DNA from: Sphagnum compactum
Taxonomy: Eukaryota; Bryophyta; Sphagnopsida; Sphagnales
Direction: 5' to 3'
NCBI GenBank assembly: GCA_965153455.1
Contig: OZ234493.1
Coordinates: forward strand, 2,480,001-2,544,000
DNA length: 64,000 bases
The notes beneath the pieces were generated by a model. That model was not told the origin of the DNA. It saw nothing but the letters and a program-made list of their open reading frames with translations, and did no database searches. Shown in pieces: positions 23,971 through 32,924 of this stretch. The position numbers were made by a program, and so were the translations under genes. Numbering within the stretch: position 1 is the stretch's first letter; each line of letters begins with the position of its first letter.

Positions 23971-24279
23971 GCACTGATTCAATCAGCTTGCAGTTCTGGC
24001 GATGCGACTACATGGCACCCCAACCAAGTACACTTGCCTATCTTCAACACTCTACACTTCACTCTTAGTGTTGGGGGGGAGGAGGTACCATGTAATTTGA
24101 CTCAAGTTGTTTCTGATACACCTAGTGGTACATCAGCTTCTGGAGAAACAATTACAACCTTCTACGAATCTGCGCAGTTGGATAGTGGACAACTCAATAC
24201 ACCAAGTTCTTCAAACACACTTTCCAACTCCATTCCATGTGTTTCCAACTACCCTTTCGTTATGGGGAACCAGGTCGTA

Positions 24280-24933
24280 GACTTGCTAATTAAGTATGAG
24301 AATGTGTTCGCATTCTCAATGAAAGACTTAGGTAGGTGTAAGACCATGCAGTTCTCTATAGACCTTACAGATGAAACACCCATCTATTGGAGGAGGCATA
24401 GGTTGAGCAAGCATGAGTGGGAACTTGTAGATGAAAGATGCAAAGGGCTCCATTAGGCTACAGTAATGCCAGTAAAGAAGGATTCAGTTGGATTACGGAT
24501 TGAGAAAAGGATGTGCGAGGATTATAGATCTTTGAACTAAGTTACACCTCAAGACAGGTACCCCATGCCCATCCCTGAAGAACTGTTTGATAGCATTGGA
24601 GATTCAAACATCTTCACAATTATGGATTTGAGGCAAGGCTTCAACTAGATTGTGCTCGCTGCGAAGGATCGTAAGAAAATGGGATTCCATGGAAGTAACA
24701 AGTTGTGGGAATGGCTTGTGATGCCTTTTGGATTGAAGAATGCACCTGTCTTCTTTCAGCGAGTCATGGACCAAGTTCTCGAAGGGGCATATTTCATAAA
24801 GTGCTACATAAATGACATCCTAGTGCATAATAAGGGACTCCTGCAGCACTTGGCTCATCTTGAGGAGTTACTCAAAAGGCTCCATGAAGTCAATATGAAG
24901 ATCTATCCTAAAAAGTGTGAGTTTGCTATCACC
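24280..24933 (+). pseudogene. Gypsy reverse transcriptase, N-terminal part (broken)
   Basis: Typical Ty3/gypsy reverse-transcriptase blocks are readable: VFAFSMKDLGRCK, EDYRSLN, TPQDRYPMPIPEELFD, FTIMDLRQGFN, MPFGLKNAPVFFQRVMD and the active-site line KCYINDILVHN. The catalytic YxDD has become YIND, a likely inactivating change. In-frame stops occur at 24454 (TAG), 24538 (TAA) and 24646 (TAG). The frame is then cut at 24934 by a CACTA-type insertion, and the same protein line resumes at 27323. Confidence 0.9.
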
Positions 24934-27322
24934 CACTACTAGAAATCTTGTCATTTGCAACCAGTCACTATGCAACTGGCATGCAACTGGTTGTCGTTTG
25001 CAACTATCTTGGTCATGTTTGCAACTACAAATTCGGATTTGTATAATTTTTGGGCCATACGGTTGTGTGTGCAACTAACATGCAACTAAATGTGTACAAT
25101 ATGGACACGTGTCATAAAAATAATGGCCTAAACTTATACATACTTAAATACTATGCTTAATATATCTACATAGGTTATATATAATAGTATTATGTACCTC
25201 TAGTACTAAGGTTAACCCCATGCTAACTTAGGCTAGTCTAAACTAACCTAGGTTAAATAAACAAAAAAGTTAAACTAACCATGGCTAAATTTATTAGATT
25301 AAATCGATTATGGCTAATTAAATTAATTTAAATTAACTAGGGCTAAATTAAGTTAGGCCAAACAAATTATGGCTAAATCAAGTTAGGCTAAATTAAATTA
25401 AGTTAAATTAAACTAGCTAGGCTAAAATAAACATGGCTAAATTAAGTTAGGCCAAACTAATTATGGCTAAATTAAATTAGGCTATAATAGTTATGGCTAA
25501 AATAAATTAAACTAAATTAAATTAGGATAAAATAAATATGGTATAAATTAAATTATGCTAAAATAAATATGGCTAAATTAAATTAGGCTAAAATTGACAA
25601 TGGTTAAATTAAGTTAGGTTAAACTAATTATTACTGAATTAAATTATGTTAAAGTAAGTTAAATTAAACCATGGTTTAAATATGTTTGACATTATTTTAT
25701 TTTGGAATATTTTTTCAGAAAATGTACATTTGATTAAACAAAAAATTATTCAGAATCAATTAATATGATAATATTTTAAAAATATTATAAATAATCATAA
25801 TTATTAATTAAATGTTTATTATAATTATAGTGATAATAATTATATATAATTAATCAATAGGTATTATATATTTAAATTTCATTATTTATGTTAAAATATT
25901 AATGTAAATAGGCTACATTAATTAACCTACAAGTATATAAACATCCTAAGCAATTATTAATTTAAACTAGATAATAATATTAAAATCATATTTTCATCAA
26001 GTATTCATAATTATTAAATATCCTATAATCACCTTTGAAGTGTAAAAGAAAAGGAGTAATGAAAAACTAACAAGAAGAAAAATAAGGAAAATAAACTTTC
26101 CAAGTTATAAAACGTTTTGTTTTTTTTCTTAAGACCCCTCTTACTTTCAAAGCTCATAACTTTCTTATTTTTTATTCATTTTAAACGATTTAAAATGTTG
26201 TAGGAGCGCCATCTAAAGTCCTACAAATCACATTGGAACTCTAATAGCAAAAAAACAACATAAATTGAACTTTCTAGGTGTTTAAGAACCGGCCTCAATA
26301 GTTTTTTTTTTGAGTTTTTTGACCCCCTTTACTTTGAGGGGCCATAATTTTCTCATTTCTAATCTGTTTTCAACGATTTTTAGTGTGTTAGATGCGCCAA
26401 GAGGAGGGTTTCAAGTTGTGTTTGGACACCAAAAGCAATAGAGCCCTCCCCTGGCTGTTATACTTTAATACAGTAGTTGCATCTAATGTGCAACTAGGCT
26501 GGTCCATGAGGTTTGCAATGGAATGTTTTAACCCATATCTTTTGACTTCTAATTCTATTTGGTTCAGTATATAAATAGGAGCAATAGTTCTATTGAAACC
26601 AAATATCAAGTGCCATTGGGGATGAGCAAATGAAAAAAACTTGACCTTTATGAAATGGTCAAACCTAAAAATAAAATCAGATTATTTTAAACCTATTTAT
26701 ATAACCTAAACCTAGCTTTTCAACCTACTTACATACCTAAATAAATTTACTTACTTAATAGGGTTTAATTATTATCTACCTACCTAGGCACCACGTGTCA
26801 ACATTTTATTAGCCATAGATTTCATTAGTTAATATTTTAAAAATTAAAAATAGGTGGGCCTTGATTGCCACGTGTCACCATATAATTGGTGTTAAAAATA
26901 TTGAACGCGTGTCAAATAGTCAATGAACGTTCCATGGTGTGCCACGTGTCATCATCTTAATGGCAAAACTTTAATGATTGAGATTAATCCAATGAATTTT
27001 TAATTTTGAAAACAAAAAAAGTTAAATAATGACACGTGTCCACAAGCTAGTTGTCTAATTTTTAAACATGTGTCATGTTTTGATTAGTTGCATGTAGTTA
27101 CAAAGAAAGTTGCACATAAGGTGCAACTATACTGGATTGGTATGTATGTATGAACATGTATACTAACACCGTATATACATGTTGCATACGTAATGTCGCA
27201 TGCAACTGCATGTCATGTGCAACTTCTCTTAGGCAACTGCACAAATTTACAGTTGCATGTGTCGCATGCAACTGAATTTCAATTGCAAACGACAGTTGCA
27301 AAACCCAAAATTTCTAGTAATG
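24934..27322. mobile_element. Non-autonomous CACTA (En/Spm-type) DNA transposon nested in the gypsy RT
   Basis: The insertion begins CACTACTAGAAATCTTG. Its other end, read inward, is CATTACTAGAAATTTTGG, so the terminal inverted repeats are near-identical for the first 13 bases. It is flanked by a direct duplication ACC (24931-24933 and 27323-27325), the 3-bp target duplication expected of CACTA elements. Removing the element and one ACC rejoins the reverse-transcriptase frame. Many copies of GCAACT/AGTTGC lie within a few hundred bases of both ends, like the subterminal repeats bound by CACTA transposases. The middle is AT-rich and codes for nothing recognisable, so mobility would have depended on another element. 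At 2389 bases it is much shorter than autonomous relatives. Confidence 0.9.
25200..25690 (+). repeat. Degenerate short tandem array inside the CACTA element
   Basis: Imperfect units of roughly 20-28 bases built on the words GGCTAAATTAA(A/G)TTAGG and TAAACTAATTATGGCTAAAT repeat about 20 times. The array is confined to the transposon and is probably slippage-grown filler. Confidence 0.8.
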
Positions 27323-27960
27323 ACCTTAGTAGTCTACCTTGGACACAAAATTTTGCCAAATGGTATTATGACTCATTGGGCCAAAGTAGTAACCATTTTG
27401 GAGATGCCCAATCCTACTGATGTTCACACTTTGAGGAGCTTCATCGGACTATGTAATTACTACAAGATTTATGTCCAAGACTTTAGTACTATTGTTCATC
27501 CTCTCTATGCATTGTTAAAGAAGGATGTTGTTTAGACATGGAGTGAAGGGGCAGGAATCTTTCAACACACTCAAGGAAAAGCTTTCAGAGTTCCCCATTC
27601 TGAGAAGACCTGATTTCAGCAAGGTCTTCATTCTACACATTGACTGGAGTGCTCTTGGTATTGGTGTTGTTCTTGGCCAACTTAATGAGGAAGGCAAGGA
27701 ATATGTTATCGCCTATGCATCCCGAAGCAACAACAAGGCTAAGAACAACTACTCTTCATACGAAGGGGAGTGTCTTACTATTGTATGGGCCGTCATACAT
27801 TTCAAGCCTTATCTTTATGGCACCAAGTTCACTTTGTATATCAACCACCAGCCTATCAAGTGGTTGATGACCAACGACAAACTTACTGGTAAGTTAGCTC
27901 GCTGGGTGCTTATATTTTAAGAGTATGAGTTCAAGGTTATTCATCGACCTAGTATTACAC
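27323..27960 (+). pseudogene. Gypsy reverse transcriptase C-terminus and RNase H (broken)
   Basis: After the CACTA insertion the protein resumes with VVYLGHKILPNGI and RSFIGLCNYYKIYVQDFS, the connection region of gypsy reverse transcriptase. A TAG lies at 27533, followed by a frameshift near 27545. RNase H then reads FILHIDWSALGIGVVLGQ, IAYASRSNN, NNYSSYEGECLTIVWAV and INHQPIKWL. The last normally reads TDHQPL, so the catalytic Asp is now Asn. A further stop (TAA, 27918) follows. RNase H would have removed the RNA template during reverse transcription. Confidence 0.9.
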
Positions 27961-28189
27961 ATCAGAACGTGGATACAATGTTGCGGAGACCCCTCACTAC
28001 CTTTGAAGATTTCTCAAAAGCTAGGCAAGGCTTCGACCAGATTCTAGCAGTACATGTATATTATGCATCTAGTTATTTTGCATTACTGCAATGTAACCTG
28101 GTTGAGCATCCCATTGTGAATATATGGGAGGATTTGGGCACTCTGAGGTTTCTTGAGCATGGGGAATACCCTCCCCAAATTACATCAAG

Positions 28190-29320
28190 TCATTAGGGTC
28201 GCATACAACAGCGGTCCAAACACTACTCATGGAGGGACAATCACCTCGTTCGATGCTTACCACAAGGCGATAGAATGGTTCCTCCACCACATGAACGGCC
28301 TGGTCTTATTCAGAAGGTACACTCGGAGCTTGGACATTTTGGAGTTAAGCGTACTTATAGCCTTCTCGCTCCTCATTACCATTGGAGAGGTATGTATGCT
28401 CAAGTCCGAGACGTCATTGCTAGGTGTGAACAATGTGATGGAGTGAGATTTCCTTCTCCTCTTGACAGCTCACGCTTTCTCCACTCCCTATTCAGAGCAT
28501 GTTCTATCGCTGGTCATGTGATTTAGCTGGAGAGTTACCACAAATCTCCAAGGGCAATGTCTACATCATGATTATGATTGAGCATTTTTCAAAGTGGGTC
28601 GAACTTGTTACGTTGTCGGACAAGTCATCATACAACACCAGCCAGGCTTTCTTACAATAGGTCCTAAGTAGGTTCGGGGCTTGTGATGAGTGCCTTATTG
28701 ATCAAGGATCTGAATTTAAAGGAGAATTCTAAGACCTACTTGATCATGCTCTCATTGAGCATCGTAGGGATCATCCCCAAGCTGATGGCCTTGCAGAGAG
28801 GATGGTTCAGACATGCAAGAAGGGACTTCGAAATATTTGCCTCACTGGGAACAAAAAGGATTGGGACCTAGCCCTACCTTACATCGCCATGGATTACAGG
28901 ATGTCCAAACATGCCTCTTTGTCTCATTTTGTTCCTTACTTTCTACTTTTTGGGAGACATCCCATTCCACCCTCTTCCATTGCTGCAAAAATGGACCATG
29001 TTGTGGACTTTGACTCCCTAGCCACTTGGGTTACGGTCATCGCAGAGAGGGCTGTTCTATTTAGGAAGGTTATGCCCATGGCCATGGAGAACTTGTCCAT
29101 TGCACAACATCAAGACACCTTATGGCATGCACACACGAGGTGGTAGTTACAAACCTAAGGTGAAACAATTTGATGTTGGTGATTTTGTGTATCTCCAACA
29201 ACAACCTAATGATGCTCTAGACATTTCTTTCGGTCGCACTATCTTGAGGATTAAAGCGATTAGGCTTTTAGGTGTGTTGGAGTTGCAAGGAGTTAACGGA
29301 CGCACAATTTGAGACCACTC
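28190..29320 (+). pseudogene. Gypsy integrase (broken)
   Basis: The HHCC zinc-binding region is visible (HSELGHFGVKRTYSLL ... CEQC, about 28310-28440). The catalytic core follows in pieces: CDLAGELPQISKGNVYIM (first Asp at about 28520), LIDQGSEFKGEF (second Asp at about 28700) and HPQADGLAERMVQT (Glu at about 28796). The second Asp and the Glu are 32 codons apart rather than the usual 36, so a few codons may have been lost. The C-terminal part (VKQFDVGDFVYLQQQPND) is the usual post-core domain. Stops and frameshifts are frequent. The frame continues past a TGA at 29309 into a PHD-finger-like module instead of a chromodomain. Confidence 0.85.
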
Positions 29321-29402
29321 CAAAAACTGTGCGCCCTACCACTTGTTGAACTTGGATCCCACCATCATCACATTGACTTGGATTCCTCCACTTGACTATC
29401 CA

Positions 29403-29537
29403 TGTTAGGTATGTCAGAAGACATATGGTGCTGATCAGATGTTGCTTTGCGATAATTGTAATGGTGGATACCATCTGTTCTGCCTCAAGCTGGAGCTCAC
29501 TCAAGTTCCCGTTGACATTTGGTACTATTCATCATGT
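29403..29537 (+). pseudogene. PHD-finger-like module at the C-terminus of the gypsy polyprotein (broken)
   Basis: In the integrase frame, the order of zinc ligands is Cys, a TAG, then VCQKTYGADQMLLCDNCNGG, YHLFCL, and after 16 further residues IWYYSSC. This is the Cys4-His-Cys3 plan of a PHD finger, including the hallmark LLCDxCxxGYHxxCL and a tryptophan before the last Cys pair. The first Cys of that last pair is now Tyr (TAT instead of TGT). PHD fingers commonly read the histone H3 tail, so an intact version could steer integration or local chromatin. The finger ends about 70 bases before the polypurine tract, at the very end of the polyprotein. Confidence 0.75.
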
Positions 29538-29590
29538 TCTCCTGTAGCACCTTCATTTCTACTCAGACCATGCCACGCTTTTCCCGGCTC

Positions 29591-30115
29591 AAGTCTGGGG
29601 GGGGATACATGAGAATTTCATCTCAGCCTCCTCTTGTGCATTGTATATATATGTGCGTGCATATCTTTTTGGTTGATTAGTTTCTACCTTTGACTGGTTT
29701 TAGTCTTTTTGTTCAGTAGAGTTTACCATGGATTTACACCCTTACGACATGCATGTCACGACACTACACGTCATGACAAAGTAATGCAAAAAGGAGAGTA
29801 ATAGAGTGAAGAGGAGATCAATAGTGTGAAGAAGAGAGCAATAAGGTGAAGAGGAGAACAACAACACAAAGGAGAACAGAGCGTGAGGAGAGGAAAGCAG
29901 AATGTGAGGAGAAGAAAACAAAGTGCAAGGAGAAGGAGAAAGGAGAAATTGGGGCCGGAGTTGAGCTCGAGCCCCATTTTATTCTAGATTTAGGGTTTTT
30001 GTTTTTTTTAGGTTTAATGGTGACACCCACAACAATTCTTTCCCTTATAATAGCCTACACTGACGCCCACAACTTCTTTTTACGTTATAATGGCTTGCAC
30101 TGGCACCCATAGTTT
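29591..30115 (+). mobile_element. Polypurine tract and probable start of 3' LTR region
   Basis: The run CTGGGGGGGGAT (about 29595-29606) directly after the coding region is the expected plus-strand primer, and the LTR would begin near the TGA at 29610. Downstream are a purine-rich tract of imperfect GTGAAGAGGAGA units (about 29790-29945) and two imperfect 45-base repeats starting with TGACACCCACAAC / TGACGCCCACAAC (about 30020-30110). The downstream LTR boundary could not be found. Confidence 0.45.
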
Positions 30116-30450
30116 TGTTTTGATCCCCTTAACAACCTACTCCCTAAACCTAAATCCCTCTCATATCCATATCCGGGCATGGATTTAATATCCGCCCTAA
30201 ATATCATATTTTCAAAAAAAAATCTATCTGAATATTATATGACTGAATATCAATTTTTTTGATATCCAGATGATTTCAAAAGTGATATATTAAGCGATAT
30301 CTAAATTTTCAAGATCTTTGCTCAACACTAGTCTAAACACACTAGACTACCCCTTCCCCCCCTTTTTATAAACTTAAAAAGAATGTGTTTATAATTATTT
30401 ATAACCATTATTTGAAAATTTCAGAATTAAAAAACTTAGTGCTGAAGTTA

Positions 30451-30604
30451 CACTACAACAAAAGGTGTCCCTATATGCCAAGTGATTTCATTGGATTTTG
30501 AGTGAATCCACTGGTTGTAGTGAACGAGGACCAATGAAGAAGCAGTAAATTCATTATTCTAGTGAACGGGGACTAGTGAACTACACCCACATTTTGTAGT
30601 AATG
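30451..30604. mobile_element. Small CACTA-like MITE
   Basis: The 154-base unit begins CACTACAACAAAAGGTGT. Its other end, read inward, is CATTACTACAAAATGTGGGTGT. It is flanked by TTA on both sides (30448-30450 and 30605-30607), a 3-bp target duplication as for CACTA elements. The inside also contains AGTGAACG/GGACTAGTGAA words in partly inverted arrangement. It has no coding capacity. It differs from the larger CACTA element at 24.9 kb, so it is a separate family. Confidence 0.8.
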
Positions 30605-30897
30605 TTAAGATTTGGAATTTAATTAATTATTTGACAGTTTGTTGCCAAATCCAATCAAGGAGTATGATATATCCTTTACCTCATGTTTTATTCCATTGCC
30701 AATTTTTTGTTTGTATTATGAAAAGTTCAATTGACAACTGGCAATATCCAAAAATACTAGCCATCCCAAAATACACATGGCTATAGTTTCTCTATGAAAA
30801 CGTGGCAATAAGAAGCCACCTAGGTAAGTTGATAGAAATGACTAAAAAATCCTTGGATCAAGTATAAGAAAATTAGGTATTGAAAATGCCTATTGAT

Positions 30898-31070
30898 GAA
30901 ACCCTGGCAAACTCCATTAAATAAAACACCTAGTAACGACAAAAAAGAAAAGAAGGAACAAAGAGAGAGGACCCAAGTCCCAACCAAAAGAGCAAAACTT
31001 AGAGTGTGTTACAAAGGGGCACTAAAATAATCATGTTCCAGAGCCCCCCCACCCCCTCCCACCCCCACCA
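30898..31070. repeat. Dispersed repeat, copy A (with C-rich run)
   Basis: The block at about 30898-31050 is similar to 48785-48930: shared words include AAACC(C/T)TGG(C/T)AAACT(C/T), ATTAAA(T/C)AAAACACC and AGGACCCAAGT. It is an unclassified interspersed repeat. A C-rich run at 31043-31069 next to it could form a G-quadruplex on the minus strand. Confidence 0.6.
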
Positions 31071-31529
31071 ATGGTAAGAAGCATGTCAAAAAAAAAAGGC
31101 AAGAAGTTTCTTATTACTTGTCGAGATTTGGCAATAGTTATCTTTGATGGGTATACATGGCCCTCCCATGTTTCTGCCCATTACTAAATCCAAAACTCTG
31201 AAATTAAGTCCAAAAACCCATTGCATATAACCGCATGTGATCTTCTACCACCCCTAGCCTGTGCGTGTTTTCTTCCATTTGAATAACTCATTGGGCAACA
31301 AATGGTTCAATTTCAAGATTTTAATCATGCCCTTTCCAACATGCTCTCTGATGGGACATTTGAGGTTCATGTGCCCAAATTTTATCATGTTTTGGCCTAG
31401 GGGTAAATGCTTAGCTTATAGTTCGACCAATCTTCCTAGCCTTTCAATTATATTCTCCAGTTTTTTGCACAACATTTCGTATGTGACTTGGATTACCCCA
31501 TTCCTCAATTGCAAGCATCCCTCGATGTG

Positions 31530-32180
31530 TGTGCACACATCCCATCAACATTATGGGTATCCACCTTTTATGTTGTGCTCATGGTAATGAACGCATTGGA
31601 ACCCATGATGTAATTTGTGACACCTTTTCCACCATTGCATGAAATGTTGGTTTCCACGTGGGACGTGAACAATTACATGCACTTCCTTTAACCACATTCA
31701 ATTCCTTTCGTCGACGAGTTGACATTGTGCTTACCAAAGATGACATTTGCACCTTGGTTGACGTTGTCACTGCTGACCCAACGCGAACGGATTTACTTCC
31801 TCAATCTTGCGCAACTCAAGGATTTGTTGCATCGGATCAAAGAAAGGAACTATTGCAACAAATCCTCGAACCAAGGAAAGAAACTATTGCAACCGACACC
31901 CCCACTGATCAATTCCTCCCCTTAGCAATTGATGTATTCGGTTGCTTACATAAACATGTTGATGTGTTTTTACATGACTATGCGAATGCCATTTGGAGCT
32001 TGAAGGGGACATAAGGCATTCATCTTTCTACCTTGGTCACTTTTCTTTATCAAAAAGTTTCGATCACATTACAAAGGATGCAAGTGTCTTCCATCTTAAA
32101 TCAGGTGATAGCAGTAGGTTTAATTACTTCTTGATTTCCACCCCTTCAAGACACACCTCCCATCATCATGGCTGACCTAT
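31530..32180 (+). pseudogene. Retrotransposon C-terminal remnant with endonuclease-like region
   Basis: A decayed frame reads HLLCCAHGNERIGTHDVICD, a TGA, then FHVGREQLHALP, FRRRVDIVLTKDDICTLVDV, PTDQFLPLAIDVFGCLHKHV and DYANAIWSLKG. Similar words recur in other frames down to about 32180 (ITLQRMQ..SS, PPIIMADLL). The pattern VDIVL...LVDVV.ADPTR resembles the core of a PD-(D/E)XK-type nuclease found at the end of some plant retrotransposon proteins. I recall related repetitive proteins in non-flowering plants but cannot name the family with certainty. It is not a host gene, because it is broken by stops and shifts and has no clear start. Confidence 0.45.
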
Positions 32181-32488
32181 TGCGAGCTGTCGATTTTTGA
32201 CATGTAAATATGGCCGACCTTCCACAAGTGGTCAATTATGGACATACATAGATTTTCATAGCAACTTTGAGCCAACTTGGCATCATGTCACTTCTAACTT
32301 TTATTTTATTTTACTCCTCTGTACATTTCCCTAATCTATGATGTGTTTCTTAATAAAGATTTCCAAGTCTTTAATAATAAAGCATTTAGGCCCACATCCA
32401 TGTAAAAGGGGCCATTGATTTATGCTGCAATTTCAGCTTTGTAACAAGCTTTTCAAGTTTTGGAACTTCCTAGTCCCCAAAAGTCCAT

Positions 32489-32691
32489 AAACCCTAAACC
32501 CTAAAGTCTCTCACCAGTAGACCCTTGATCTGAATGCTGCATTCATTCATGTCACAAGAGAAGTTGTTAACAGTTAAAAATGGAAGATGATGATGATGGA
32601 TGGTGAGACTAATCAAGTCGCAGTGCGATCTAGTTGCTGCCAACTGTAACCCGTGAGACTTACAGCAAATGGCAAGGGTTAGGGTTTAGGG
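32489..32691. promoter_or_regulatory. Telo-box motifs upstream of the LORELEI-like gene
   Basis: AAACCCTAAACCCTAAA lies at 32489-32505 and GGTTAGGGTTTAGGG at 32677-32691, in opposite orientation, some 240-440 bases before the start codon. Telo-boxes of this kind (AAACCCTA) are known promoter elements of plant genes active in dividing cells. Their use here is inferred. Confidence 0.55.
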
Positions 32692-32924
32692 TCCAGTTGT
32701 TCAACTGAAGGACATTGGGTCAAGAGTAAAGCAACCTGAGAACAAGGAAAAACAGTTCGGGGTTCCGCGTTGAAACGACCCTGGCGGCGACGACGACGCT
32801 CTGACGTTGATGTATACTGTGTTGCGCGCCATCACTACCGAGTCCGCGTCAGTTCCTAAATGCCGTCGTGGTGGTGGTGAGTCTTATCAGAATTCCGTTC
32901 TCCCCTCGTCAGGCGGGAGTTTTG

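Larger units (their letters stand above)
19980..29609 (+). mobile_element. Ty3/gypsy retrotransposon carrying a DNA methyltransferase and PHD finger (decayed)
   Basis: The order of domains on + is gag with two zinc knuckles, protease, C5-cytosine methyltransferase, reverse transcriptase, RNase H, integrase and a PHD-finger-like module. It ends in a polypurine tract (about 29591-29604, CTGGGGGGGGAT). Reverse transcriptase, RNase H, then integrase is the Ty3/gypsy order. The methyltransferase and PHD finger are cargo domains. The coding frame is broken by many stops, largely TAG, and by several single-base shifts. The reverse transcriptase is split by a CACTA transposon at 24934-27322. A 3' LTR should begin near the TGA at 29610, but no 5' partner could be recognised, so the outer limits are unknown. 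The element is certainly non-functional as it stands. Confidence 0.85.

Noticed and set aside
31658-32014. 118-codon frame as a host gene
   Set aside because: The similarity continues upstream and downstream in other frames past stops, as expected for a transposon remnant.
32489-32691. Interstitial telomere tract
   Set aside because: Only two or three repeat units at each place; better seen as telo-box promoter motifs.
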